Assembly: GCA_964007475.1 (NCBI GenBank)
Contig: OZ023273.1
Coordinates: 135,319,308-135,383,307, forward strand
From: Hybos culiciformis
Taxonomy: Eukaryota > Arthropoda > Insecta > Diptera > Hybotidae
Direction: 5' to 3'
DNA length: 64,000 nt
Position 1 is the first letter of the stretch; every line of letters begins with the position of its first letter. Under the pieces are notes generated by a model. The model saw only the letters and a list, made by a program, of their open reading frames with translations, made no database searches and was not told where the DNA came from. Shown here one piece after another: positions 39,901-50,729 of this stretch. Both the position numbers and the translations under genes were made by a program.

Positions 39901-41388
39901 ATGTGATATGGAAAAATTTATTATTGTGTATTTATCAAAAATAATATTAAAACTTTTTTTATTATACAATATTATATTCATGAAATACACGCAAAAATGC
40001 ATAAAAGTTAGTTAAAATATCCTGCGACAGGATATTAAAAGTGTTTATTTAACATGTTATTCTGTTTAAATTAGAAATAAAAAATAAATGTAGGTAAAGA
40101 ATAAAAAAAAAAAAATTTGAAGAAAAATATGATTAATTAAATTTTAAAAATGCACTTTCATAGAAATCGATTTTGGTATACATTCTGAGTATAAAAAAAA
40201 AGTTAACAAAATAAAATTATTAAAAATAATAAATTTTCTGCAAAACAAATAATTTAAATCGTTTTCTTTCATTGCGCTGTTAAGGCACGCTATTAAAAGT
40301 TAACCATTATATGATAAATTTAATGGAGAAAGTTTTGAATTGTCGGCTACAGATTATGTGGGACTAACATTCAATGTATCTTAAAAATAATATAGAATTT
40401 AGATACAATTAAGTTTAACAATTCAAGAAATTTCATTATTGACCGAAAAGATATATCTCACTTATATATTTAGGTTTGTTTAGAAATAAGAATTCTAAAA
40501 GTACTAAGGAAGAGTATTAAGTCTAAACCACGGTTAACTGGTGTCAGTTTAAGAATACGGTCTGTTGAAAACTACTAATTATTTGACGTCACGACGGTTG
40601 GTGACTGGCCTTAAGAACGTGGTGTAACTAATTTTAGTAATCTTCATCCTCAATTTTTCATACTTTGCTTCATAAACCTACCTCACTGTCCTATAAATCA
40701 TAAAATAAATAAAAAGAAACTGCTACTCCCAATTTTTTATTTCATGGAAGACGTATATTTTATTTTTTTTATTATTTTCTAATAAAAAGTATATTTTATG
40801 AAGTTAAGCGCGTGTTGACAGAAAAAAGTTTATTTAAGAAAATTATTGCTTTCTGATAAAATTATGAAATCTTATAAAAAACTGAAGAAAGAAATGTTAA
40901 GTAAGTAATTTATGGTGAAAAAGAAATTAAAAGAAAAGAAAAAAAATTATAATAAGATATTAAGAAAAAATTAATTAATTTTTTTTAACTAGTTGAAGTT
41001 AAAAAAGGTTTCGTTATTTTTTGGTATCATAATTGTTTGAAATTTCCTTTTAGTTATAGAAATAAAATAAAAATTAACTGGGAAATAAGGATTCTATAAT
41101 CTTTTTAGAAATATTTTTCAAGCATCTTAGACTTAATATATACATCGAGATATCTTTTATTTGTGCAAGAAATCATTTCTTTTAACTCTTCAATAGATAC
41201 TAACCTTTCCAATTCCATAATTTTCTTTATTGGCTAGTCGTCGTGCCAGTCCAGGTGGCAAAGGCGGCGGAGCTCGCTGCAGTGCTCCGCAGAATCCCCC
41301 ATTTCTCGATGTTGTTGGAGATGGTGTTTGATTTGGCATATCTGTTGAACGATTTTTGGAATTTTGGGATGCTAATTTTTGAGCAGCT
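30322..41388 (-). CDS. CG14535: Kinesin-like protein, KIF26/VAB-8 (kinesin-11) family, 5'-incomplete, 11 exons
   Basis: Ortholog of the insect kinesin-like gene CG14535 (KIF26/VAB-8 family). Family members are atypical kinesins that bind microtubules and act in signalling, cell migration and axon guidance; the insect protein's role is little known to me. I joined exons 41388-41205, 38873-38652, 38584-38491, 38366-38163, 35479-35264, 34638-34418, 34172-34061, 33072-32842, 32725-31432, 31363-31178 and 30946-30322. All introns are GT-AG and the phases fit, giving 1195 residues to a TAA stop. The motor-like domain spans about residues 58-405: GIGKVKVMLRV, degenerate P-loop GYPNSGQS (162-169), GARFSVRVSA, TELRAPTAERAALFLDAA, FTLHVYQY, LHLIDLGG (switch II-like, about 315-321) and DALTTIQLASRIHRMRRRKH. 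The Walker Lys is Gln168, and switch I SSRSH is absent. The C-terminal part is Ser/Gln-rich with two W[IV]DGP motifs. The start codon and N-terminus are missing from the recognised exons. Family assignment is certain; the exact insect symbol is inferred from recalled similarity. Confidence 0.93.
31178..31363 (-). CDS. CG14535: Kinesin-like gene exon: tail with repeated GSVYSEP/GSVCSEP
   Basis: Acceptor tctatttag, donor CCAG|GTATTT; 186 bp. It encodes NQFDQLARLREIFTSQLAMA followed by two copies of a short unit, SGSVYSEPAFRFN and PGSVCSEPPYRPP. The frame starts and ends in phase 2, in agreement with both neighbours. Confidence 0.92.
31432..32725 (-). CDS. CG14535: Kinesin-like gene, large exon: Ser/Gln-rich tail with two W[IV]DGP motifs
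   Basis: The acceptor aaactag completes a Pro codon; the donor is GAG|GTAAGT. The 1294 bp encode 430 residues. Notable segments are EEQWIDGPRLSRAKVAEARH (motif at about residues 601-605), CETWVDGPK (about 631-635), RQWVENQ (about 688-694), a Gln-rich run (about 706-727), an acidic NREDEEDQDSGPSEVPPALP region, and EEEIARSMLNGEHPLAALSN. Most of it is probably disordered. The conserved-looking short motifs may be binding sites. Confidence 0.93.
32842..33072 (-). CDS. CG14535: Kinesin-like gene exon: acidic Ser-rich linker after the motor
   Basis: The acceptor ttttcaaag is used, with a Gly codon split across the junction; the donor is AAAC|GTGAGT. The 231 bp encode a Ser/Asp-rich linker containing TVIYMGPSDDATDGEHPPVY, then LPSLSSGDNRCAMSKVLKGS and a Lys-rich end (KIPAKKTIQK). 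The frame stays open above the acceptor, but phase and composition favour the start at 33072. Confidence 0.88.
33073..34060 (-). other. Intron of the kinesin-like gene (988 bp)
   Basis: AT-rich intron with donor GTATGT. No coding or repeat structure recognised. Confidence 0.8.
34061..34172 (-). CDS. CG14535: Kinesin-like gene exon: end of motor domain and basic neck
   Basis: Acceptor tttccag, donor GCAG|GTATGT. There are 37 codons plus one base. The exon encodes AHTDALTTIQLASRIHRMRR and RKHRFPISSDKAMGG. The TLxxxxxASR helix closes the motor fold and is followed by a strongly basic patch (RMRRRKHR). Confidence 0.94.
34418..34638 (-). CDS. CG14535: Kinesin-like gene exon: switch II-like DLGG region
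   Basis: The acceptor is tttgaag and the donor CAG|GTGAGC. After a split Val codon the 221 bp encode AGGRSRLHLIDLGGCANRNG, then GLPLSGIGNILLAILSGQRH and a segment with PLTPLLKDCLAPLTCHVSIL. DLGG takes the place of DLAG in switch II. The KDHPLTPLLKDCL helix matches the microtubule-binding helix of kinesins (SKLTxLL). Confidence 0.95.
34639..35263 (-). other. Intron of the kinesin-like gene (625 bp)
   Basis: Plain AT-rich intron with a GGTAAAT donor. Nothing else seen. Confidence 0.8.
35264..35479 (-). CDS. CG14535: Kinesin-like gene exon: motor core, altered switch I region
   Basis: The acceptor tttttag is followed by AG, which completes a Glu codon; the donor is GGAG|GTAAAT. The 216 bp encode SPGVYLRDDFLGGPTELRAP, then TAERAALFLDAAMAGRPQQQ, then EPAMIFTLHVYQYSLSRKGG. 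Ordinary kinesins carry NxxSSRSH just before the FTLHV strand; this protein has a Gln/Asn/Ala stretch there instead. Confidence 0.94.
35480..38162 (-). other. Intron of the kinesin-like gene (2683 bp)
   Basis: AT-rich, without open frames of coding character. I see no transposon ends or structured RNA in it. Confidence 0.8.
38163..38366 (-). CDS. CG14535: Kinesin-like gene exon: second half of P-loop and motor core
   Basis: Acceptor ctacag, donor ACTG|GTAAGT. The split Gly codon is followed by QSRTMLGAINSSQELGAIPC, then AISWLYKGINERRQKSGARF and SVRVSALGINATKPDSS. The Gln directly after the P-loop Gly replaces the catalytic Lys of ordinary kinesins. LGAIPCAISWL and GARFSVRVSA are typical of the KIF26 family. 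Confidence 0.94.
38491..38584 (-). CDS. CG14535: Kinesin-like gene exon: first half of degenerate P-loop
   Basis: Acceptor ttccag, donor CGG|GTAATT. The 94 bp encode YDVCSSALSEVIPAVLEGSD followed by GCLLSIGYPNS and one base of the next Gly codon. The exon therefore stops inside the P-loop, and the nucleotide-binding motif is completed by the next exon. Confidence 0.93.
38652..38873 (-). CDS. CG14535: Kinesin-like gene exon: start of motor core
   Basis: The acceptor aacag precedes GTA at 38873; the donor is CAA|GTATAT at 38652/38651. There are 74 codons, phase 0 at both ends. The exon encodes VKVMLRVSDVHADDD, then DKKKRQVTLTDP and, after a Thr/Asn-rich insert, KMFAFDNLFTAEDPQ. The last piece is the kinesin F-x-F-D-x-x-F segment that comes before the P-loop region. 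Confidence 0.93.
38874..41204 (-). other. Intron of the kinesin-like gene (2331 bp)
   Basis: AT-rich intron with no supported coding sequence. Around 40523-40625 there is a short, more GC-rich patch with weak internal inverted similarity (ccacggttaactgg against a diverged partner). It may be an eroded transposon, but I could not define ends. Confidence 0.8.
41205..41388 (-). CDS. CG14535: Kinesin-like gene, most upstream recognised exon
   Basis: The acceptor tttcag lies just above 41388 and the donor AAAG|GTTAGT at 41205/41204. The first base completes a split codon from an upstream exon; 61 codons follow and the exon ends in phase 0. It encodes a Pro/Ser-rich linker with APPPLPPGLARRL, ending NKENYGIGK. 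In KIF26 proteins this leads straight into the motor core (GKVKVMLR). The Met at MPNQTPSP is internal to the open frame and is unlikely to be the start, because the frame is open back to a good acceptor. Confidence 0.88.
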
Positions 41389-44300
41389 CTGAAATAAAAA
41401 AAAAAAAATTTAATAAATTTATTCTAAAAATTTAATTTACATACAATTTTTATGAAATAAATTCATTCATTGTTGAAATTTAATTTTACAAAATTACTTA
41501 TTTTTGAAACATTTTCGCTGCATATAATGCGGCGAAAATAGAATAAACTTTGATGTTTAATAAATAAAAGATATTTAATTTATTTTTTCATAATAATTTC
41601 ATTTTATATTTATATAAATATAATGTATAAATGATTTTCATATATACAATACAAACATAGTATATACACTACAGATATATAGATAACGAAGATACATAAT
41701 AAATGTATGTCGATGTCGGCAGACTAATTAAAAATTAAGTTACCAAAATTTATGCTTAAAAGGATATATTGAAAGAATAATAAATAACCTTACATGTCAG
41801 AATATATTTCCAGATAATAACTTTATTGCTTAAAAATCTCTGACAAGTATAATCAAAAAGTCGGTAAACAGATTATCTTTTTTAACCCTTTTCTAAATTT
41901 GAATTTATAAAATATTCAATTTTATTCATGAAATTTAAGAACATAATAACTTTATACAGAAAGTATTAGAAAATAAATTTTTTTTTCAAACACTTTAAGA
42001 AAAAAGGACTTCGTAGAAAGAAGATATTTGCATGTATTAAAATAAAAATGAACCCCGAACAATTTAAGCCTCTTCCTTTCTAAGATAATTAAGTTACGGC
42101 CTATACTGGACTGGAAAACTCAGGTACTGTATTCGTCGAACGCTGAACGTTAATATATTCTTTATCATATACAAATTAAGCAAAAACAATAACAAAATAT
42201 GAAACTTATAATATAATGGAAAACACAAATTAAAATGTCGCATTTATTCACAAAATTATAAAAAGATTTTAATTCTAAGAACCCTTTAAAATCTCAATTA
42301 AAAATTTTCAATTTATATTTTCTAACTACACGTTTACCAGGGCTTAAAAATTTAAATCCTTTTAAAAGTAAACAAAGTTTTCCACTTCTATAAATTAAGG
42401 TAAACAAAAAGTTTTATGCAAATTAAAGGATCAATTTTCACTAAAAACTTTTACACCCATTAAATTTCTAACAAATTTTTAAATTTGAATTTTCATGTTT
42501 TTCATTAGTTAAAATTCCTTTGCAGAGAATTTGATATTAAAACCAAATAATTTTATTGTTATAAATTTGTTAGATGAGGCTGATCGTGCTTGAAATTTGA
42601 AAATAAATTTATTTTGTTGAGAATTTTGAAAACTTCTCAAATTTAAGCTCAACTATTTTGTTTTCAACGAGGATGTTGTTAGACTTGATAGTGATTCTTT
42701 TTGGTTAGTCAGAAAATTTCAAACACAATTTTGCCTACAAGATAATTTTTTCGAAATCTTCACAAAATATAAATATCAAGTTCGTGTTCATGCAATTTAG
42801 TTTCGCGCTGTGCACGGCTGGATAATATTAAATAACATATAATATATAATAAATTCAAGTGTCACCTTAGAAAAAACACACCCTAAACTTAAAACAGAAA
42901 GTAAAAGTTATGTATTTAAATAAAATTTAAGGCATTTGTAATAACAATAACCTAACAACTGAATCCTTTATTTATTCTTTTTAATTTCAATACAGCTTTT
43001 GAAGTAATACATTTCAAAGGACACTTTCATAATATTTCAAATAAAACTTTTTCAATAAAAATATTATTTCTAGACATTGAACTTAACATAAAATAATATC
43101 TTTCAAAAAAATTGTTTTTTTTTTCCTATTTTAAAAATTATAATAATATTTTGAAATGTACAAAAGAACAATCCAACAGGTCCTTTGAGAATTTATTTGT
43201 TTTTTAGACTGTATGGTATGAAAGAAAATTTTTTCTAATAATAATGATAATACGTAATAAAAATATGCAAAAAACATGTTCTGGTTTTAACCCTTTTTAG
43301 TCGCCCCATTTGCTTTTTGGTTATATCAGACAAAAATAAAAAAAAAATCTCATTCCTTTTCATTTTTACACTTTAAACCTCAAAATTTGCATGTGAAAAA
43401 ACTTACAAAAAAAAGAAAAATTAAATAAATACTACAAAGTATAGAAAACTATACAAATGTAATTTTTTTTTTGAAATCTATGTTATGAATAAAAGGATAA
43501 AACACAGATGAGATATAATATGTAGTAGATGAAAAAAAAAAGTATTTCGAAAGTATTGAAAAAATTCAATAGAATTGTTATGGGAAAAATAATTTTAATT
43601 GTATTTTTGTATTCAATATCTGGAACATCAGTACTAAGTAAAGATACCATTTAATTTAGGTCGCAAAACTAGCCTACAGTTTAAAAACATTTTTTATTGT
43701 ATTAAACATAACTACATAAGCATAGTTTAATATTCTATGTGTAAATAATATGTGGTCCTTGAGATAAAAATTACAAATTGTGGTTTACAATTTTTTTTTT
43801 AATAGAAAACTTTAAGTTTATCTAAATCCAAAATCTGTAGTAACAAATATCTATTTTTATTTCTATGTATACAATGTTATTCAAATATTAACTAACTTTA
43901 AGTTTTACCTAGTTTTAAGATTTAGTTTAGCTTAACTCACATAAGGGTTTTTGAAAATTTCTCTTAACCTCCTATGTTGTTCTAACTATCCACCCACTTA
44001 TAAATTATAAAAATGTTAAAGTTGAAAAGATATAATATTAAATTTAATCTCTTAAATCTAAGCTTGTTGTAAAAATTATATGTCAAATGAAACAATATAA
44101 ATAAATTTATTTGATTGATTTATTAAGTTTATTAAAAAATTCTGTTCGATCTGAAATTTGGAAACCAAAACAAGTTTTATGTGACCATTGGCGAATTCAA
44201 AATTTGAATATTTTAATGAATATTATGAAAATCGGGCTGCTTTTAAATCAACAGATTTATAAGTTTATATAAATATAATTATTGGCAATATAAAAATTAA

Positions 44301-47300
44301 ATTTTCTTTATTTCAATATAAGAGATAAGTTTGAAAATTTTAAATTTTAAGTGAAATTTCTTTTCTATAACCATCATCATCATACAATGAATTAATTTGG
44401 TCGATTTCACATGAAATTAAAGAAAAGAAAAAAAACAACCAAATTTTATAATTTTGGTATTAATTTTGAAATTTTTCTTTGTTAACATCGTTGAATGTAA
44501 TGGATATGTTTCTCAGTTAATCTTAATTTAAAAGTATATAAGTACAATGTACGTTAAAAATGTGTTATGAGATATTTAACCCACAACCAGGAGGGAATAC
44601 AAACATAACAACTCTTAAAAATGGGACTTTGTGTAATAACAATGATAGATAAAAAGCTTTTATACATTTACAACATTTTATACAAAATATTAATGACAAC
44701 AAAAATAAGCTTAAAAATATAGGTACATGTTATTGATGTAACTTTGTTTTCTTTTCTTTTTTTTTTACAAAGGGATTTTATTACTTAAGGGAATTAAAGA
44801 ACATATATAGAGAACGATATACAACATTGAATATTATGGACGAATATGAAATTCACTGAATGGGTTTAGATCTTTGATTCAAATAACTACTCAAAAATAT
44901 ATCCATTTCCAATTAAAAAATCGTTTTTGTAATTTTCTTTCGGCCAAATAATAAAATTCATGATCGATGCAATTTTGTCTTACGAAATTTCACATTTCAT
45001 TATTGAAGGAACCTGCGAACCAATTTCTTGAATTAGTACAAACTCCTATTGAGTCCATATCCATTTAAAAAATATTTTTCTTAGTTAATTTTGATTCATA
45101 AATTTAATGTTAATTCTTTTAGAAAAGTAAAATATATTTTTTTTCCTCAAAATAACAATCTTCACGAAGGGGAAAAATAATTTTATGGTTTTTCTTATTA
45201 AAATGTTTTTTGAGGCTATAACTTACTGGAAATTTTTTTTTCTACTTTTTAAACTGAACACATTATATTTTTCAAGATATTTTATCAAGGTGTTCCTATT
45301 TTGATTACTGAAATAAATATGTTCGCTAAAGTGTATAGTGTAGTATAGTTCTGTAGTAGTTAGTATTATAATGGGTAAGGACATTAGTTTTAGTGAAAGA
45401 TTATTAACACTTAAATCTAAGTCCGGAAAATGCCTGCAAAATGAATGCAGCTAATTAATTAATTTCAGATAGAATTTATAAAAATAATGCTTATTTCATT
45501 TTAATTGAGCTGGTTGCATTTTTGAGGGATCCTTAAAGCAATATAGGAGCTATATTAGGTTTGAAACATTTACTTTTGTTATTCGAGTAGCATGTAAATA
45601 TGTGAATTCTCTTGTTAGAAACAATTTGAGTTTACTCTTTAATTCTGACTACAACTTTTAAAAAATTTTATTCACGAATTTACTCCATTTTTTAAGATAT
45701 TTGTGATGTAAACATCACTTGCGTTTTTTTTTCTGTATTCGTCTTATCTTTAAGATAATGATCTAAACAACATAGTTCCCTATTTTTATAAAAATTTTTA
45801 TCATATAAAAAATCCCACTGTAATGTCAACTTAAAAATAATCTAATAAAATATTCCGAACAGGTAAAACCGTATATTTTGATAAATATCTATTAGAATAG
45901 AACTTCTGAAAAAATATAAAAATAAATTCTATTTTTCCTTAAGGAAAATTTTTTTAAAGATAATCCTTCATATTATGCCAAAAATATAACCTTTTTTTTT
46001 AAATACATCTGCACAGTTTTTTTTATATATATATATAATTATATATATAAATTTATATGTAGCAGGAATGAAAAAAAAAAGCTTTAATAAAACGAAAAAA
46101 CAATAAGGAAAATATGGTATGGCGTTAAAAATTATTATCCTGAACACGTTTCAGATAGAATAATGAGATGAATGATGCGACAATTTTATATCTGTATATT
46201 CAACGTAGATGTAGGCAACTTTTTGTTTTTTTTTTTCAAAGATAAAGCTTAATTCCTGAGTCAGAAAAGATAAAGAGAATGAAAACTTTTCGATTATTTT
46301 TTTTTAAATCGATTTATTAAATTAAAAGAAAATAATTTCATAAAAAAAAATTTATATTACTAAATTTAATCATTAAATGCAGAAAGAAACCATTATTATT
46401 AAAATTTTTAAATTTTTGGGTTCTTGATGTTGTTCTTTGATGTTATTTTCACAGGCCTGTTATAGTGTTATCAGTTATTGGAAATTATAAGTATGGGAAT
46501 CGAGTTATAAAATAGAATGATTATTCAGTTTATGGTTTGATTTATCAAATCTAAAATTATGTGTACTTGAATAAAAAAAAGTGATTAAAAACTTCTAACT
46601 TATAAAATTATAACATACTGTCAAAATAATTGTGAAAAAAAAATTATTTTCCTAACAACTATACTACAACACTATCTATATATAGAAAAGGACGAAATAT
46701 TCGAAAATGCAACTTAAAAATAAAAACAATTTCGGAAAAAATTTACAAAATTTCATTCAAATTATTCATCGAGAAACTATAAAACAAAATATTAACTTTT
46801 TCAATAAAATTTTACTTGTGTACAATTTTTTTTTTTGCCCAACTGTTCTATCCAGACAAAATGTCTAAGAAATGGCAGTTAAACAATTTTTATATTCAAT
46901 CGTAATAAATAAATTTGAAAAAATATAAGTATATAATATATAAATATAATATGTATATAAAAAGAAAATAATATGCAAAATATATGGCAAAATAGCACCA
47001 GTTGGATTAAAACAAGGATAAGTCAAAATACAAATTCAATGAATATTTTTGTTTCAAATTTTTTCGCAAAAAAAAAAAAAAAAGAATTCAATTATTTTCT
47101 CAGCACTATCCACTTTGATATAAAATTTTTTATTTTGTATTTTGTAAGACCTATTATTTTCTACAAAATGCGCCTATGATGACTAACAGAAAAATTCCAG
47201 CACAAAAAAAAAAGAAGAAAAATAAAAATGTCTGAAACTTTTCCAAAATCAATAAATAAAAATATTTCTTTCAGAAAAAACTATAAAGAAAAAAATAAAA

Positions 47301-47370
47301 ACAACATATATTTTACCTAGATAAAAATAAATTTAATCAGTATTTATTCGTATTTTGGACGTAATATGGC
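41389..47370. other. Probable large upstream intron of the kinesin-like gene, left part
   Basis: No exon recognised on either strand. A more GC-rich stretch at about 42090-42155 has a short open frame on the minus strand but lacks a good splice donor. Confidence 0.5.
46021..46059. repeat. (TA)n-rich low-complexity tract
   Basis: Alternating T/A runs (tatatatatata, then atatatataaatttatat), able to form cruciforms. Confidence 0.75.
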
Positions 47371-47795
47371 TGTCACACTTCGGCTTTTTAATGGCTTTTT
47401 GAAAAAGCTATCATCGTTGTGGCTATTTAGTGGCTTTTTCCATACAAAAAAAAGAAAAAAAGCTAGTGGCTTTTCAAAAAGCCACTAGAAAATCAGGGAT
47501 CAAATAACAAATGAGCTCTGTGAGAAAAAAATAAACTAAGAATTGCATACTTTCAGGAAGTTGGCGGCTATTTTTTTAAAAAAAAACGAATAAAAAAACA
47601 AAAAAAATTTCGGAAAAAAAAGGAAAAAGATATTACAAAAAGAGAAAAAAAAAAGAAAAAAGTAAAAAATATTTCGGAAAAAAAAGGAAAAAGATATTAC
47701 AAAAAGAGAAAAAAAACAAAAAAAACAAAAAAATGCAAGTGTGAACGCATTTCAAAAAGCCACCATAAGTAGTGGCTTTTTAGTTGTAGTGTGAC
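47371..47795. mobile_element. TIR element, copy 1 of a tandem pair (425 bp)
   Basis: It starts TGTCACACTTCGGCTTTTTA and ends AGTGTGAC, with inverted GTCACACT ends and an internal palindrome (tagtggctt..aagccacta). An A-rich unit, atttcggaaaaaaaaggaaa, is duplicated internally about 61 bp apart. There is no transposase, so this is a nonautonomous element. Confidence 0.75.
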
Positions 47796-47831
47796 TCGCT
47801 TATAAGGATTTCATAAGCAGAGTTATAAGGC

Positions 47832-48192
47832 TGTCACACTTCGGCTTTTTAATGACTTTTTGAAAAAGCTATCATCGTTGTGGCTATTTCGTGGCTTTTT
47901 CCATACAAAAAAAAGAAAAAAAAGCTAGTGGCTTTTCAAAAAGCCACTAGAAAATCAGGGATCAAATAACAAATGAGCTCTGTGAGAAAAAAATAAACTA
48001 ACAATTGCATACTTTCAGGAAGTTGGCGGCAATTTTTAAAAAAAAACGAATAAAAAAACAAAAAAAATTCCCAAAAAAAAAGGAAAAAGATATGACAAAA
48101 CGAGAAAAAAAAAGAAAAAAAACCAAAAAGTGCAAGTGTGAACGCATTTAAAAAAGCCGTCATGAGTAGTGGCTTTTTAGTTGTAGTGTGAC
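47832..48192. mobile_element. TIR element, copy 2 of a tandem pair (361 bp)
   Basis: Nearly identical to the copy at 47371 and in the same orientation, separated by about 36 bp. It has only one A-rich unit, which explains the ~64-bp length difference. Ends TGTCACACT and AGTGTGAC. Confidence 0.75.
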
Positions 48193-50470
48193 TCGCTTAT
48201 TACATAGGTGGTCGTTGAATTATAGACTATTTATATGGACTACTTAGTAAATTCATATAGAAACGATTAATTTTTTTTGGGTGATTTATATTTTATACAT
48301 TTATATTTAAACTTCGATAGAGTCAACGCAATTGACGTGAGTGAGGTCACCGGTATTCAAATTATCACTTTCGTATACAATTTAATGTTTAATTTATTTT
48401 TTTCTACCCCCTATTTAGCCATATCTTTCGACTGGCTGCAACTTTGGGGTATAAATGTTAAACCTTTATATGTTTTTCCTTCCTTATAAAATGGTGTAAA
48501 CTTAAGACCTACATGTACATTTATATTTTTTTTCAAAAAAATAAACTAGAAAAGTGGTTTTCAGCAGGTATATAAATAAAACAAATCCATCAACTAACCC
48601 TTAAAATCTTAATTAAATGAAAAATTTTAAAAATAATACCCTTATATATATGTATGTTGCTAATTTTGTAAAATTGTTTTTCATTCAACTATCATACGAA
48701 TAAAATATATGTGATTAATTTGAAATGCAGACCTGCTATTACTTATTATAGGATATCAATTCAATAACTGACACAAGATTCCAAATTTGTTCTTAGAGAA
48801 AAAGTATGTTTTTCAGACTAATAAAGTTTTAGAATTGAATTAATTTATATACACAAACATATTGTAGATATTTTGATCAGGAAGCCCCTCATAATTCTAT
48901 AGACATCTTATTGATTTTGAAATTTTTACCAATTTTTTCAAGAATAAATAAACGACAGAATCATGGCATTAAATATAAATATACTTATAACATTTGACAA
49001 TTTAGATGAAATGAAAGAAAATAAAATACAAATGTATGAAAGGAAAATAATTTTAAAATAATAAATATATAAAATTAAGTTCTAAAAGTGAAAATAAGTT
49101 AAATATTTTTTATTTTATATAAAGATTAAAATTTAAAAAAAATATGCCAAATATTGAGCTAATACCCTTGTCTAAACAAAGCTTGTTTTCCTCTATTTTC
49201 TAGACAAAAAAAATGTGTCAGGATAAATGAAAATATGTAACTTAATTCAGCAAAAAAAAAAAAAAAAGACAATAATAATGGCATAAAATGCAGTAAAATA
49301 TTTATATCCCTTTTAAATCAAGTGAAAATAAACATAAAATAACACTTAATAGTCATAAATAAAATATATATCGAAGTTCAACATTGTAGGTATATGTTGT
49401 TTTTCACTGACAAGGAGTAAAAAATATTTTTATTTTTTTTTAGATGAATGAAAAATACACAGTATTTAACGAGAGTTTTAATTAATTTAAAAAAAAAACC
49501 CAACAAAATATATACATGTGACTCTGCAAAGATAATGGTAGTCTGTTAGTATTATAATAATAACAAAAACTTACACTTTATATTCGAATAAACTTGAAAA
49601 TTATTATACACATATATAAAAAAAAAGAGAAAACGAAATGCAAAGGAATTTATTTAAAAATGATATAGGAATTTTGTAGTCACGTTTTTGAAAGTTTTAA
49701 CTCATTTAAAACCAGACATATTTGAATTTCCTTATATTTTGAGTTTTTTTTTGCATAGAATAGTATAGAATATTATGTTTTTTTGCAATGTGCATGTATG
49801 ACATATAAAAGAAACAGTAGAATTATTATTATATACATTGTATTTATTTTTTATGAAAAATAGTAAAAATTTGTATGAAAAATAGTAAAAATTGTTATAT
49901 ATATGTTACACGAACCTTTTTCATTATTATATGTCATGTTTTTGCATTTGAATAATTTTAATTTGAGATCTTACAAACAATATTCATATATAGAACGTAC
50001 ATGGTTTTCATCTTTCGATCTACTAAACGTATATATAAAATACAATACATGTAACTGCATTTAACGACGATATTTTATTTTCAAATTTGAATATCACATT
50101 ATTTTCAATCAGCTTAATAAAATGTTTAATATAATGTTAAATATATGTTTTTTTTTTAAATTATTTAATATGGAGATTAATCGAGTGTCCTTTAGACTCT
50201 TAATAATTTTGTTTTATTATTTCTATAAATTGAACTTTAGCATGTCATCTTAATTTCATCCTCGATGTCTAACATAAGCTGAAACTTTTCTCTTCGCTAA
50301 GTTGCTTAAAAAAACATAACTAAGAAGCTATAATGCAATAATGTTGAAAAAACAAAAACTGTTTAATTTTATTTCTGACATGAAAAACAATAATTTTATT
50401 TTATTTAATTTTTTTATTTATATTGGAAAATTTAAATAAAATAACTGCAAAGAAATAATTTTATATGAAA
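48193..50470. other. AT-rich stretch, probable intron
   Basis: A moderately GC-rich patch at about 48310-48460 (with gaggtcaccggtattc and ctttcgactggctgc) could be an old repeat. I found no recognisable protein in it. Confidence 0.45.
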
Positions 50471-50729
50471 ATCGAAAGCTTTTTTATCTTAATTCGCACC
50501 TCGCGAATGTGGAATGCTCTCCCATTAAAGTTGTTTCCGACAGCTGGTGGACGCTTGATTTACGACTTGCGCCGCTTTAAGAAAAGTGTAAATGATTTCC
50601 TACTAACTGTCCCACTTTTTAATCCCGTCTAAACTTCCTGTCCTCATTACCAAATCCATACTTATCATAGCAAAAAAGGTATCCCACCTAGTGATTTGGT
50701 AACTTTAATAAAAAAAAAAAAAAAAAAAA
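50471..50729 (+). mobile_element. 3' tail of a non-LTR retrotransposon (5'-truncated LINE)
   Basis: From 50492 to the TAA at 50630-50632 the frame reads IRTSRMWNALPLKLFPTAGG, then RLIYDLRRFKKSVNDFLLTV and PLFNPV. RTSR-x-WN-x-LP followed by F-K-x-x-V-x-x-x-L is the usual C-terminal end of jockey/CR1-type LINE reverse transcriptase polyproteins. About 80 bases of 3' UTR follow, then an AATAAA-like start and an A-run of about 20 (50710-50729). The left break is not precisely defined and no target duplication is clear. Confidence 0.85.

Noticed and set aside
40500..40640. Inverted-repeat transposon in an intron
   Set aside because: Similarity between the halves is weak and no ends or target duplication can be set.
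42090..42160. Possible upstream kinesin exon on the minus strand
   Set aside because: A short open frame after an acceptor-like site (cgttcag), but no proper GT donor in the needed phase and no KIF26-like residues.
48277..48489. 70-codon frame in a slightly GC-richer patch
   Set aside because: Resembles no family I know; more likely an old repeat than a gene.
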